Positions 1-5,401 of a DNA stretch of 8,134 nt are shown piece by piece. Origin of the DNA: Variovorax sp. GTDB taxonomy: Bacteria > Pseudomonadota > Gammaproteobacteria > Burkholderiales > Burkholderiaceae_C. The position numbers and the translations under genes were made by a program. The stretch lies in the NCBI GenBank assembly GCA_028292835.1, contig JAQGLP010000279.1:1-8134 (forward strand). The letters are read 5' to 3'. Below the pieces are notes generated by a model. The model was not told the origin of the DNA, did no database searches, and worked only from the letters and a program-made list of their open reading frames with translations. Position 1 is the stretch's first letter, and the number at the start of each line of letters is the position of its first letter.

Positions 1-389
1 GTTTCGAGCGCGAGATTGCCCGCGCGCAAGCCATCGTGACCGAGGTGACGGGCTGGCGGCCGACGTGCTTCCGGGCGCCGGCGGGCCTGCGCAACCCGTT
101 CCTGGATGCGGTGCTGCGACGGCTCGACCTGTCGCTCGTGAGCTGGACGCGGCGCGGCTTCGACACGCGCGAGCGCGACGCGGCCAAGGTGCTGGCGCGG
201 CTGGCACGGCAGCTGGCCGCTGGCGACATCCTGTTGCTGCACGACGGCAACGCGGCGCGCACCCTGGACGGGCGGCCGGTCGTGCTGGAGGTGCTTCCGC
301 CGCTGCTGCGGCAACTGCGCGACGCCGGCCTGCGCAGCGTGACGCTGCCGGAGGCGCTGCGCGACGCCACCAGCAAGGCCACCCGATGA
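1..389 (+). CDS. Polysaccharide deacetylase family protein, C-terminal part (5' end outside the window)
   Basis: This is the last 128 or so residues of a NodB-type carbohydrate esterase (CE4 fold); the reading frame is open from base 3 and ends in TGA at 387-389. What is seen: RPTCFRAPAGLRNP matches family motif 3 (RxxxFRxPxG), and DILLLHDG matches motif 5, whose histidine helps catalysis. The metal-binding TxDD and HxxxH motifs would lie upstream and cannot be checked. Known enzymes remove N- or O-acetyl groups from polysaccharides such as chitin oligomers or peptidoglycan. Here the gene overlaps a pigment-cluster methyltransferase by 4 nt (ATGA, 386-389), so it is probably co-translated with it. 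Homologues occur in some aryl-polyene loci, where their substrate is not clear to me. They may act on the glycan or lipid carrier of the pigment (inference). An internal GTG at 36 is not a real start, because the conserved frame continues upstream. Confidence 0.85.
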   Translation, partial: FEREIARAQAIVTEVTGWRPTCFRAPAGLRNPFLDAVLRRLDLSLVSWTRRGFDTRERDAAKVLARLARQLAAGDILLLHDGNAARTLDGRPVVLEVLPPLLRQLRDAGLRSVTLPEALRDATSKATR

Positions 390-1213
390 ACCCGGCCTTC
401 CAGCCGCCCTTGAAGGCCGACGACGGCTGGCGCGTGCTGCACGAGGCGGCTTGCGCGCCTTACCGCAAGGTCGGCCGCTTCGCCTGGCATTTCGCCCGCG
501 GCAAGCTCGGGCACGACCCGGTGTTCCGCGCCCTGGTCGAGCGCGGCCTGGCCGGCAAAGGGCCGCTGCGCGTGGTCGATATCGGCTGCGGCCAGGGCCT
601 GTTCGCCAGCCTGCTGCACGCGATGGGCCGGATGCAATCCGAAGGGCGCTGGCCCGCCGCGTGGCCCGAGGCGCCACGCGATGCCCGCTACAGCGGCATC
701 GAACTGATGCCGCGCGACATCGAGCGCGGCCTCGCGGCCATCGGTCATCTGCAACCCGGGCCGCGCTTCATCCGCGGCGACATGTGCGTCACCGCGCTGC
801 CGGCCTGCGAACTGGTAGTGATCCTCGATGTGCTCCATTACGTCGACCATGCGGCGCAGGAGGAAGTCTTGACGCGCGTGCGCGATGCGTTGCAGCAGGG
901 CATCCAGGACGTGCAAGGCGCCGGGCAGGACGCGGTCCAGGATCCGGTGGCACCCCCGCCGGGCCGGCTGCTGCTGCGCGTCGGCGACGCGTCGAGCCGG
1001 CGCGGCTTCGCGATCAGCCAGTGGGTCGACCGCACCGTCACGCGCGTGCGCGGCCACACCGTCTCGCCCACCTGGGGCCGACCGCTGGCCGAGTGGGCCG
1101 CCCTGCTGCAGCGCCTGGGCTTCAGCGTGCACAGCGTGCCGATGAGCCAGGGCACCCCGTTCGCCAACGTGCTGCTGGTGGCCGACCTCGCCGTGCCGGA
1201 GGCGGACGCATGA
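386..1213 (+). CDS. Class I SAM-dependent methyltransferase of the pigment cluster
   Basis: This 275-residue protein has a Rossmann-type SAM-binding core. Motif I is VVDIGCGQG at residues 63-71. The acidic residue of motif II is E106 in YSGIELM. GDM at 131-133 follows, then the post-I strand CELVVILDVLHYV at 141-153. The C-terminal half continues with RLLLRVGD at 194-201. ATG at 386 is chosen because it overlaps the preceding stop (ATGA) and the similarity to methyltransferases starts soon after it; the same frame is open further upstream but there it only shadows the deacetylase. Its stop overlaps the dehydratase start. Methyltransferases are regular members of aryl-polyene clusters, where they are thought to methylate the aryl head or a ring hydroxyl; the substrate here is inferred. 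An oddity is a Gln/Asp/Gly-rich insert at residues 171-190, between a helix and strand 5 of the core, where family members usually have a short turn. Confidence 0.85.
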   Translation: MNPAFQPPLKADDGWRVLHEAACAPYRKVGRFAWHFARGKLGHDPVFRALVERGLAGKGPLRVVDIGCGQGLFASLLHAMGRMQSEGRWPAAWPEAPRDARYSGIELMPRDIERGLAAIGHLQPGPRFIRGDMCVTALPACELVVILDVLHYVDHAAQEEVLTRVRDALQQGIQDVQGAGQDAVQDPVAPPPGRLLLRVGDASSRRGFAISQWVDRTVTRVRGHTVSPTWGRPLAEWAALLQRLGFSVHSVPMSQGTPFANVLLVADLAVPEADA

Positions 1214-1677
1214 CGCCCGCCACACTGGACCGCGCCGGCATCGCGCAGCGCGTGCCGCACAGCGGCGCCATGTGCCTGCTGGAGCAGCTCGAATCGTGGG
1301 ACGCGCAGTCCATCCACTGCACGACCACGACCCATGCCCGACCCGACAACCCGCTGCGCACGTCGCACGGCCTGTTGGCGCCCTGCGCCATCGAGTACGC
1401 GGCGCAGGCCATGGCACTGCACGGCGGCTTGCTGGCGGGAGAGGGCGGCACCCCCTCGGCCGGCTACATCGCGAGCGTGCGCAACGTGCGTTTCGCGGTG
1501 GCGCGCCTGGACGACATCCAGGGCGCGCTGCAGGTGCGCGCCACGCGGCTGTCGGGCGACGCCAGCCAGGTCATGTACGGTTTCGACGTGACCGACGCGC
1601 AGGCGCGTCCGGTGGCCGAGGGCCGCGTCGTCGTCGTGCTCAACACGCCGCTGCCGGCGGCAGAAATTTCATCCTGA
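1210..1677 (+). CDS. Hotdog-fold 3-hydroxyacyl-ACP dehydratase (ApeP-like)
   Basis: This 155-residue protein fits the ApeP/FabZ-like hotdog family in length and pattern. RVPHSGAMCLLE at residues 14-25 resembles the catalytic-histidine segment of FabZ (YPH.pPFLL), which makes H17 the likely catalytic base. PCAIEYAAQAMA at 58-69 is the central helix with E62 in the position of the second catalytic acid. The role is removal of water from 3-hydroxyacyl-ACP, giving one double bond of the polyene in each elongation round in the cytoplasm. The start at 1210 overlaps the methyltransferase stop by 4 nt, and the ketoreductase gene starts 10 nt after its own stop. A dehydratase followed directly by a FabG-type ketoreductase is the order I know from aryl-polyene clusters (apeP-apeQ), which is the main support for the pathway assignment. 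A role in ordinary fatty acid synthesis is less likely because the gene lies among pigment genes. Confidence 0.85.
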   Translation: MTPATLDRAGIAQRVPHSGAMCLLEQLESWDAQSIHCTTTTHARPDNPLRTSHGLLAPCAIEYAAQAMALHGGLLAGEGGTPSAGYIASVRNVRFAVARLDDIQGALQVRATRLSGDASQVMYGFDVTDAQARPVAEGRVVVVLNTPLPAAEISS

Positions 1678-1681
1678 AGGA
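1676..1681 (+). promoter_or_regulatory. Ribosome binding site of the ketoreductase gene
   Basis: GAAGGA lies 6 nt before the ATG at 1688 and overlaps the TGA stop of the dehydratase (1675-1677). Ribosomes finishing the dehydratase therefore end on the next gene's binding site, which favours coupled translation. It fixes the fabG start at 1688. Confidence 0.6.
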
Positions 1682-1687
1682 ATCGGC

Positions 1688-2419
1688 ATGAGCCTGGCTG
1701 GAAAAAGGGCGCTCGTCACGGGCGCCAGCGGCGCGCTCGGCGGCGCGATCGCCGAGCGCCTGGCGCGCGACGGCGCCACGGTGCTGTTGCATGCTAACGG
1801 CCAGCCGGCCGCGGTCGAGCGGCTGGCAGAAACCATCCGTGCCGCCGGCGGCCGGGCCGAGTGCACGGTGTTCGACCTGCGCGACGACCAGGCCGTCAGC
1901 GCCGCCTGCGAGCGCATGCTCGGGGCCGGACCGGTGCAGATACTCGTCAACAACGCCGGCGTGCACGACGACGCGGTGCTGCCGGGCATGCGCGCCGAGC
2001 AGTGGCACCGGGTGATCGATGTCTCGGTCAACGGGTTTTTCCGCGTCACGCAGCCGCTCCTGCTGCCGATGCTGCGCACGCGCTGGGGGCGCATCCTGAA
2101 CATCTCGTCGGTGGCCGCGCTCACCGGCAACCGCGGGCAGGTCAACTACGCGGCGGCCAAGGGGGCACTCAACAGCGCGACCAAGGCACTGTCGCTGGAG
2201 GTGGCGTCGCGCGGCGTGACAGTCAACGCCATCGCGCCCGGCATCATTGCCTCGCCGATGGCGGACGCGGCCTTCGACGCCGCCGCCATCGCTCAGATGG
2301 TGCCGGCCCGGCGCGCCGGCACGCCGCGCGAGGTGGCGGCGCTGGCGGGCTTCCTGGTGAGCGACGATGCGGCCTACATCACGGGGCAGATCATCTCGGT
2401 CAACGGGGGCATGGCCTGA
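1688..2419 (+). CDS. fabG: 3-oxoacyl-ACP reductase, FabG-type (ApeQ-like ketoreductase)
   Basis: This 243-residue classical short-chain dehydrogenase has all the expected parts. The cofactor-binding motif TGASGALG is at residues 11-18 and NNAG is at 88-91. The catalytic tetrad is N115, S141, Y154 and K158, with GNRGQVNY leading into the tyrosine as in FabG. APGII at 183-187 and the C-terminal ISVNGG are also FabG-like. Length equals that of typical FabG (about 244). It reduces 3-oxoacyl-ACP to 3-hydroxyacyl-ACP with NADPH, and the preceding gene's product would then dehydrate the result. This gives one polyene unit per cycle. It is the last gene of the left arm: 137 nt of non-coding DNA follow. 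In the aryl-polyene clusters I know, a ketosynthase gene (apeR) commonly follows the ketoreductase, and none is here. Which carrier protein it serves cannot be seen from this window. Confidence 0.92.
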   Translation: MSLAGKRALVTGASGALGGAIAERLARDGATVLLHANGQPAAVERLAETIRAAGGRAECTVFDLRDDQAVSAACERMLGAGPVQILVNNAGVHDDAVLPGMRAEQWHRVIDVSVNGFFRVTQPLLLPMLRTRWGRILNISSVAALTGNRGQVNYAAAKGALNSATKALSLEVASRGVTVNAIAPGIIASPMADAAFDAAAIAQMVPARRAGTPREVAALAGFLVSDDAAYITGQIISVNGGMA

Positions 2420-2556
2420 TCTCACTCCCGTTCCAATGCGAGGGGTCGTTGCGCGTCTTGCCATGTCACTGCGCAATTGGCCTACAAGGCGCAACTTGAG
2501 CCTCTGACTTTTTCAGGAAAAAGCGCTGCCTAGGTTGTTCACTTTGGAGAACATCC
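2420..2556 (+). promoter_or_regulatory. Intergenic leader with short inverted repeats before the SDR cassette
   Basis: This 137-nt spacer holds no gene that I can support. Three inverted repeats are visible. TTGCGC (2449-2454) pairs with GCGCAA (2471-2476), and a second GCGCAA at 2489-2494 could compete for the same left arm. GCCT/AGGC (2480-2483 and 2487-2490) forms a tiny hairpin with an ACA loop. CTTTTT/AAAAAG (2508-2513 and 2518-2523) has a CAGG loop. The first could help end transcription of the pigment arm, although no run of T follows it. The spacer must also hold the promoter of the next unit if that unit is independent. I find no convincing sigma-70 pair; TAGGTT at 2531-2536 is at best a weak -10 box. 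Confidence 0.35.
2546..2549 (+). promoter_or_regulatory. Ribosome binding site of the small disordered protein gene
   Basis: GGAG sits 7 nt before the ATG at 2557, a standard distance. It is the main direct evidence that the small low-complexity reading frame that follows is translated, and it sets its start. Confidence 0.6.
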
Positions 2557-2820
2557 ATGGCAGACCAGGCAAACGGACAGACGTCGAACGGCATCGTCAG
2601 CGGCGGCGATGCCAATGGCAAGGCAGCGCTCGATTTCGACGATGATGAGATCTATTCGGGTCGCTCGGCCCGGGTTCGCTCGGGCGGCACGACGGCGGCG
2701 AAGGGCGGGGACAGCGGCAAGCTCGGCCCGCCGGCCGAGCAGCTCTCCTCGTCCAATGGGCCCAGCGATCCGGACGGTTCCGCCGCAAGCCCCCCTTCGC
2801 GGCCAGGGTCGCAATCATGA
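2557..2820 (+). CDS. Small, probably disordered hydrophilic protein, unknown function
   Basis: This 87-residue protein matches no family I recognise. It is rich in Gly, Ser, Asp, Ala and Pro, has no cysteine, no clear hydrophobic core, no signal peptide and no membrane segment. An acidic patch DFDDDEIYSGR at residues 26-36 is the only part that looks like a possible conserved motif. The last 40 or so residues are a Ser/Gly/Pro-rich tail. Overall it looks intrinsically disordered. Support for it being real: a good GGAG site before the ATG, and an ATGA overlap (2817-2820) with the dehydrogenase gene, so the two are probably translated together. Possible roles are a stress-related hydrophilic protein or a partner of the following dehydrogenase; both are guesses. 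Reading frames on other strands here are no more convincing. Confidence 0.65.
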   Translation: MADQANGQTSNGIVSGGDANGKAALDFDDDEIYSGRSARVRSGGTTAAKGGDSGKLGPPAEQLSSSNGPSDPDGSAASPPSRPGSQS

Positions 2821-3839
2821 GCGCCGATGATCCCCAAACGCCGCACTCGCGCCGTGACGCCCTTCAATGGATGGGCGCCGGTTTCGCGACGGCGCCCGTG
2901 CTGCTGGCCGCCGGTTCAGCCCGCGCGCAGCAGCAGGGCGCTTCCGCGGCGCGACCGACAGGCGTGCGCGATCCCCGTGACGCGTACCCCCGGCCTCCTT
3001 TCCCGAAACAGCAGCAGGAGCGTCCGGGACTTGCCGCACGCATGAATCCCAGGCCGGACCATGGCGAGAACAGCTATGTCGGCTCCGGGCGCTTGGCCGG
3101 CCGCAAGGCGCTCATCACGGGCGGCGACTCGGGCATCGGTCGCGCCGCCGCCATCGCTTACGCGCGCGAAGGCGCCGATGTCGCGTTCGGCTACCTGCCG
3201 GTCGAGGAAGAAGACGCAAAGGACGTGGTGCGACTCATCCGCGCTGCCGGCCGCAAGGCGGTCCCGCTGCCGGGCGACATCCGCGACGAGGCCTTCTGTC
3301 GCAAGCTCGTGGCCGACGCACTCCGCGAACTCGGCGGTCTTGATATCGTCGTCAACAACGCCGGTTATCAATCTTCGCAAAAATCGCTGCTCGACATCAC
3401 GACCGAGCAGTTCGATGCGACCTTCAAGACCAATGTCTACGCGATGTTCTGGATCACGAAGGCGGCGCTGCCAAGCCTGCCGGCCGGCTCGACCATCATC
3501 AACACCGCTTCGGTGAATGCCTACGATCCGTCGGAAGACCTCGTCGACTACGCCGCCACCAAGGCGGCGATCGCGAACTTCAGCAAGTCGCTGGCCAAGC
3601 AACTGGCACCCAAGGGCATTCGCGTCAACGCCGTGGCTCCCGGCCCCTACTGGACGCCGCTGCAACCCAGCGGGGGACAGGATCCGGAGAAGTTGCCCAA
3701 GTTCGGCGCCGACTCCCCCATGGGCCGGCCGGGCCAGCCGGCGGAGATCGCGCCGCTCTATGTGCTGCTCGCTTCGGGCGAAGCCAGCTTCACCAGTGGC
3801 GACGTGTTTGCGAGCACCGGCGGCAAGCCCACGGGGTGA
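2817..3839 (+). CDS. YghA-like short-chain dehydrogenase with a twin-arginine-type leader
   Basis: This 340-residue SDR belongs to the glucose/ribitol dehydrogenase-like branch that includes E. coli YghA. From about residue 59 it follows YghA closely as I remember that sequence: PFPKQQ, then ENSYVGSGRL (84-93), the NAD(P) motif TGGDSGIG (101-108) and YLPVEEEDA (126-134). NNAG is at 180-183 and the catalytic set is N206, S232, Y245 and K249 in DYAATKAA. The substrate is unknown; relatives reduce aldehydes or sugars and are often stress-induced. The first 58 residues are extra. They hold SRRDAL at 11-16, a hydrophobic stretch (about 18-32) and an AxA site (A35-R36-A37, then QQQ), which together look like a Tat signal. 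Tat export would allow the enzyme to fold with its cofactor before export, but a periplasmic SDR of this branch is unusual. The start at 2817 overlaps the previous stop. A cytoplasmic form from ATG 3042 is possible but lacks support. Confidence 0.9.
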   Translation: MSADDPQTPHSRRDALQWMGAGFATAPVLLAAGSARAQQQGASAARPTGVRDPRDAYPRPPFPKQQQERPGLAARMNPRPDHGENSYVGSGRLAGRKALITGGDSGIGRAAAIAYAREGADVAFGYLPVEEEDAKDVVRLIRAAGRKAVPLPGDIRDEAFCRKLVADALRELGGLDIVVNNAGYQSSQKSLLDITTEQFDATFKTNVYAMFWITKAALPSLPAGSTIINTASVNAYDPSEDLVDYAATKAAIANFSKSLAKQLAPKGIRVNAVAPGPYWTPLQPSGGQDPEKLPKFGADSPMGRPGQPAEIAPLYVLLASGEASFTSGDVFASTGGKPTG

Positions 3840-3865
3840 CGCACATCGGCGCCCAGCAATGCGGC

Positions 3866-3871
3866 AGGGGA
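3866..3871 (+). promoter_or_regulatory. Ribosome binding site of the histidine phosphatase gene
   Basis: AGGGGA lies 4 nt before the ATG at 3876, in the 36-nt gap after the dehydrogenase. The distance is slightly short but acceptable. It supports ATG 3876, after which the RHAEKP active site comes at once. Confidence 0.45.
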
Positions 3872-3875
3872 TTCG

Positions 3876-4424
3876 ATGACCGCCAAGCGAATCATGGTCA
3901 TACGCCATGCGGAGAAACCCAGCGCTGATCGCAGCGTCCGCGGGGTCAACGTGGCGGGCGTGGAGGATCCCAACTCCCTGAGCGTTCGGGGCTGGCAGCG
4001 AGCCGGGGCGCTGATCGCATTTTTCGGTGCCCCGCAAGGCGCGCAGCAGCCCTGCATCTCACGGCCCGCCTTCTTGTTCGCGCCGGCGGCGACGCCGCAG
4101 GCCCCCAGCGTCCGGAGCGAACAGACGCTCGCACCACTGGCTGCAATGCTCGGCCTGTCAGTAGCGACCCCGTTCAGACAAGGCGAAGAAAAGGCGCTGG
4201 CGCTCGAATTGCACAGGGTGCCGGGGACGGCGCTGGTGGCGTGGGAACACAAGACGATTGCCGAACTTGCAAGGGAGTTGATCGGAAGGGACGAAGACAC
4301 GCCCCAGGCGTGGCCGGACGACCGTTTCGACATGGTGTGGGTGTTCGAGGGCGAAGAAGGACGCCTGCGCTTCAGCCAGGTGCCGCAACTGCTGATGGAC
4401 GGCGACAGCTCAAGAACTTTGTGA
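3876..4424 (+). CDS. Histidine phosphatase superfamily protein (SixA/phosphoglycerate-mutase fold)
   Basis: This 182-residue protein opens with the strand MVIRHAEKP. RH at residues 10-11 is the phosphate-binding arginine and the histidine that takes up the phosphoryl group. GWQRAG at 39-44 corresponds to the usual LT..G..QA segment. R80 in VRSEQT matches the second conserved arginine of the R-(S/T)-x-x-T pattern. WEH at 123-125 carries the second histidine H125. All core catalytic positions are therefore present, so the enzyme is probably active. RHAEKP rather than RHG is typical of the less-studied branch with small proteins of unknown substrate, and substrate cannot be read from sequence. 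It lies 36 nt behind the dehydrogenase on the same strand, so the two are likely in one transcript. No signal peptide is visible, so it should act in the cytoplasm, unlike its neighbour. Its 3' end overlaps a weak antisense small frame described separately. Confidence 0.85.
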   Translation: MTAKRIMVIRHAEKPSADRSVRGVNVAGVEDPNSLSVRGWQRAGALIAFFGAPQGAQQPCISRPAFLFAPAATPQAPSVRSEQTLAPLAAMLGLSVATPFRQGEEKALALELHRVPGTALVAWEHKTIAELARELIGRDEDTPQAWPDDRFDMVWVFEGEEGRLRFSQVPQLLMDGDSSRTL

Positions 4425-4532
4425 GCGAAAAATCGGCGCGGGCGCGACCTCTGCCGGCGTCGCTTGCAGCTGGGCCTCGGGGACAAGCGGATCACAGACG
4501 GCCTCGGCGCAGCAGCAGGACGTGCCGCACAT
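4410..4532 (-). other. Possible 40-residue cysteine-rich small ORF, unproven
   Basis: An ATG on the minus strand at 4532 opens a 40-codon frame that ends at 4410, inside the 3' end of the histidine phosphatase gene on the other strand. It begins MCGTSCCCAEAVC, so five of the first 13 residues are cysteine; the rest is Ala/Pro/Gln-rich. Most codons end in G or C, which is also what background here would give. Against it: there is no ribosome binding site, and the start codon lies at the edge of the palindromic REP-like region. If transcribed, it would come from read-through of the glycosyltransferase arm. I do not assign a function, and it may be chance. Confidence 0.15.
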
Positions 4533-4624
4533 CGCGATCGCTATCGTTTCAATAGCTGACTGTGCAGGCGCGACAGGCGGTGGCGGCCAAAAGACTGGAC
4601 CTTCAATCCGCCCGGGCGGTCGGC
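4425..4624. other. Convergent spacer between the SDR cassette and the right pigment arm
   Basis: The 200 nt between two gene ends that face each other hold no well-supported gene. The spacer contains the REP-like element with its hairpin, the possible cysteine-rich small frame, and one weak GCGAC/GTCGC inverted repeat (about 4443-4462). No classical intrinsic terminator with a T run is seen for either strand, so the REP-like hairpin is the best candidate for stopping transcription from both sides. Confidence 0.5.
4531..4600. repeat. REP-like dispersed element of Comamonadaceae type, with hairpin
   Basis: Seen directly: a GCGATCGC palindrome (4534-4541) runs into GCTAT (4540-4544), which pairs with ATAGC (4552-4556) around a 7-nt loop. 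CTGACTGTGCAGGCG and a GGCGGCCAAAAGACT segment follow. The pattern GCTATC-xxTT-AATAGCTG, then GC-rich DNA, then GGCCAAAAGACT resembles a short non-coding repeat that I recall as common between genes in Acidovorax, Variovorax and related genomes. That match is from memory. A second copy is not present in this window, so repetition cannot be shown here. Such elements are typically found between convergent genes, as this one is, and may help end transcription. Confidence 0.45.
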
Positions 4625-5401
4625 TCAGCGCTGGAAGGGCGGTTGCCGGCGCAGCCGCCGCCAGGCCAGGAACGGCAGCCGCAGCGCGAACTCCAGCATC
4701 AACCGGCTGTGCATCCAGGTCAGCAGCAGGTTGTCGCGGCCATAGCGAAAGTGCGATACGCCGCCTTCCTCGGCGCTCAGGTACCGGACCGGGGCATCGA
4801 TGTTGACCGGCTTGACGCCGCGCCACGCCAGGCGCACCACGGCCTCGGTGTCGAAGTCGAAACGGCGCATCCAGGGCTGGCGCGCCATCACGGCGACCAG
4901 CTCGGCCACCGGATAGACCCGAAAGCCGTAGAGCGAGTCCCCGATGCCCGCGAACAGCGTTTCGAGCTGGGTCCAGCCGTTGGAGACCCGGCGCCCGCGC
5001 ACGCGCAGCAGCGGCGCGCTGGCATCGAACACCGGACGGCCCAGCACCATCGTCTCGGGCCGCGCGAGCGAGGCTTGCATGAAGGCGGGAATCAGGCCGG
5101 CCGGGTGCTGGCCGTCCGAGTCCATCGTGAGCGCATGGGTAAAGCCCGCCGCGCGGGCCTCGCGCAGGCCGTGGAGCACCGCCGCACCCTTGCCCTGGTT
5201 GCGCGGCAGCACGCTCACGCGCAGGCCCGGATCGCCGGCCGCCAGCCGCTGCAGCCGCTCGCCCGTGCCGTCGGTGCTGCCATCGATGACCACCCAAACC
5301 GGATTCCACTGCGCGCGCGCCGCGCTGACGGTGGAAAAGAGCCGCTCGCCCGCGTTGTAGCTGGGGATCAGGACAAAGTGGGTGGCTGAAGCGTCTGGCA
5401 T
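4625..5401 (-). CDS. Family 2 glycosyltransferase of the pigment cluster
   Basis: This 258-residue GT-A-fold protein starts with FVLIPSYNAGERL at residues 9-21, the usual beginning of family 2 enzymes. IDGSTDGT follows at 39-46 and NQGKGAA at 68-74 binds the nucleotide. MDSDGQHP at 93-100 holds the DxD metal and nucleotide site (D94, D96). It resembles dolichyl-phosphate-mannose-synthase-like enzymes but has no long C-terminal membrane domain, only a moderately hydrophobic tail ending in Arg-rich sequence (residues 235-258). Family members transfer a sugar from a nucleotide donor; in xanthomonadin and aryl-polyene loci such genes stand beside a PlsC-type acyltransferase and probably help build the carrier on which the pigment is anchored (inference). 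ATG 5401 is chosen since family similarity begins right after it. An upstream ATG at 5551 would overlap the acyltransferase by 184 nt. The chosen start overlaps it by 34 nt and has no clear ribosome binding site, so translation is probably coupled. Confidence 0.88.
   Translation of the reverse strand: MPDASATHFVLIPSYNAGERLFSTVSAARAQWNPVWVVIDGSTDGTGERLQRLAAGDPGLRVSVLPRNQGKGAAVLHGLREARAAGFTHALTMDSDGQHPAGLIPAFMQASLARPETMVLGRPVFDASAPLLRVRGRRVSNGWTQLETLFAGIGDSLYGFRVYPVAELVAVMARQPWMRRFDFDTEAVVRLAWRGVKPVNIDAPVRYLSAEEGGVSHFRYGRDNLLLTWMHSRLMLEFALRLPFLAWRRLRRQPPFQR

Noticed and set aside
65..385. Upstream extension of the methyltransferase frame
   Set aside because: The translation is Ala/Arg/Gly-rich without similarity and overlaps the deacetylase gene, whose motifs are clear.
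1122..1451. Minus-strand open frames opposite the dehydratase and methyltransferase ends (838-1451)
   Set aside because: Translations show no motif and coincide with well-supported genes on the plus strand.
2496..2536. TTGAGC (2496-2501) and TAGGTT (2531-2536) as a sigma-70 promoter
   Set aside because: They are 29 nt apart, too far for a -35/-10 pair, and TAGGTT is a poor match by itself.
2916..4037. Long minus-strand open frame of 373 codons opposite the dehydrogenase
   Set aside because: It is Arg/Gly/His-rich with no recognisable motif and lies opposite a clear SDR gene; high-GC DNA commonly leaves the antisense frame open.
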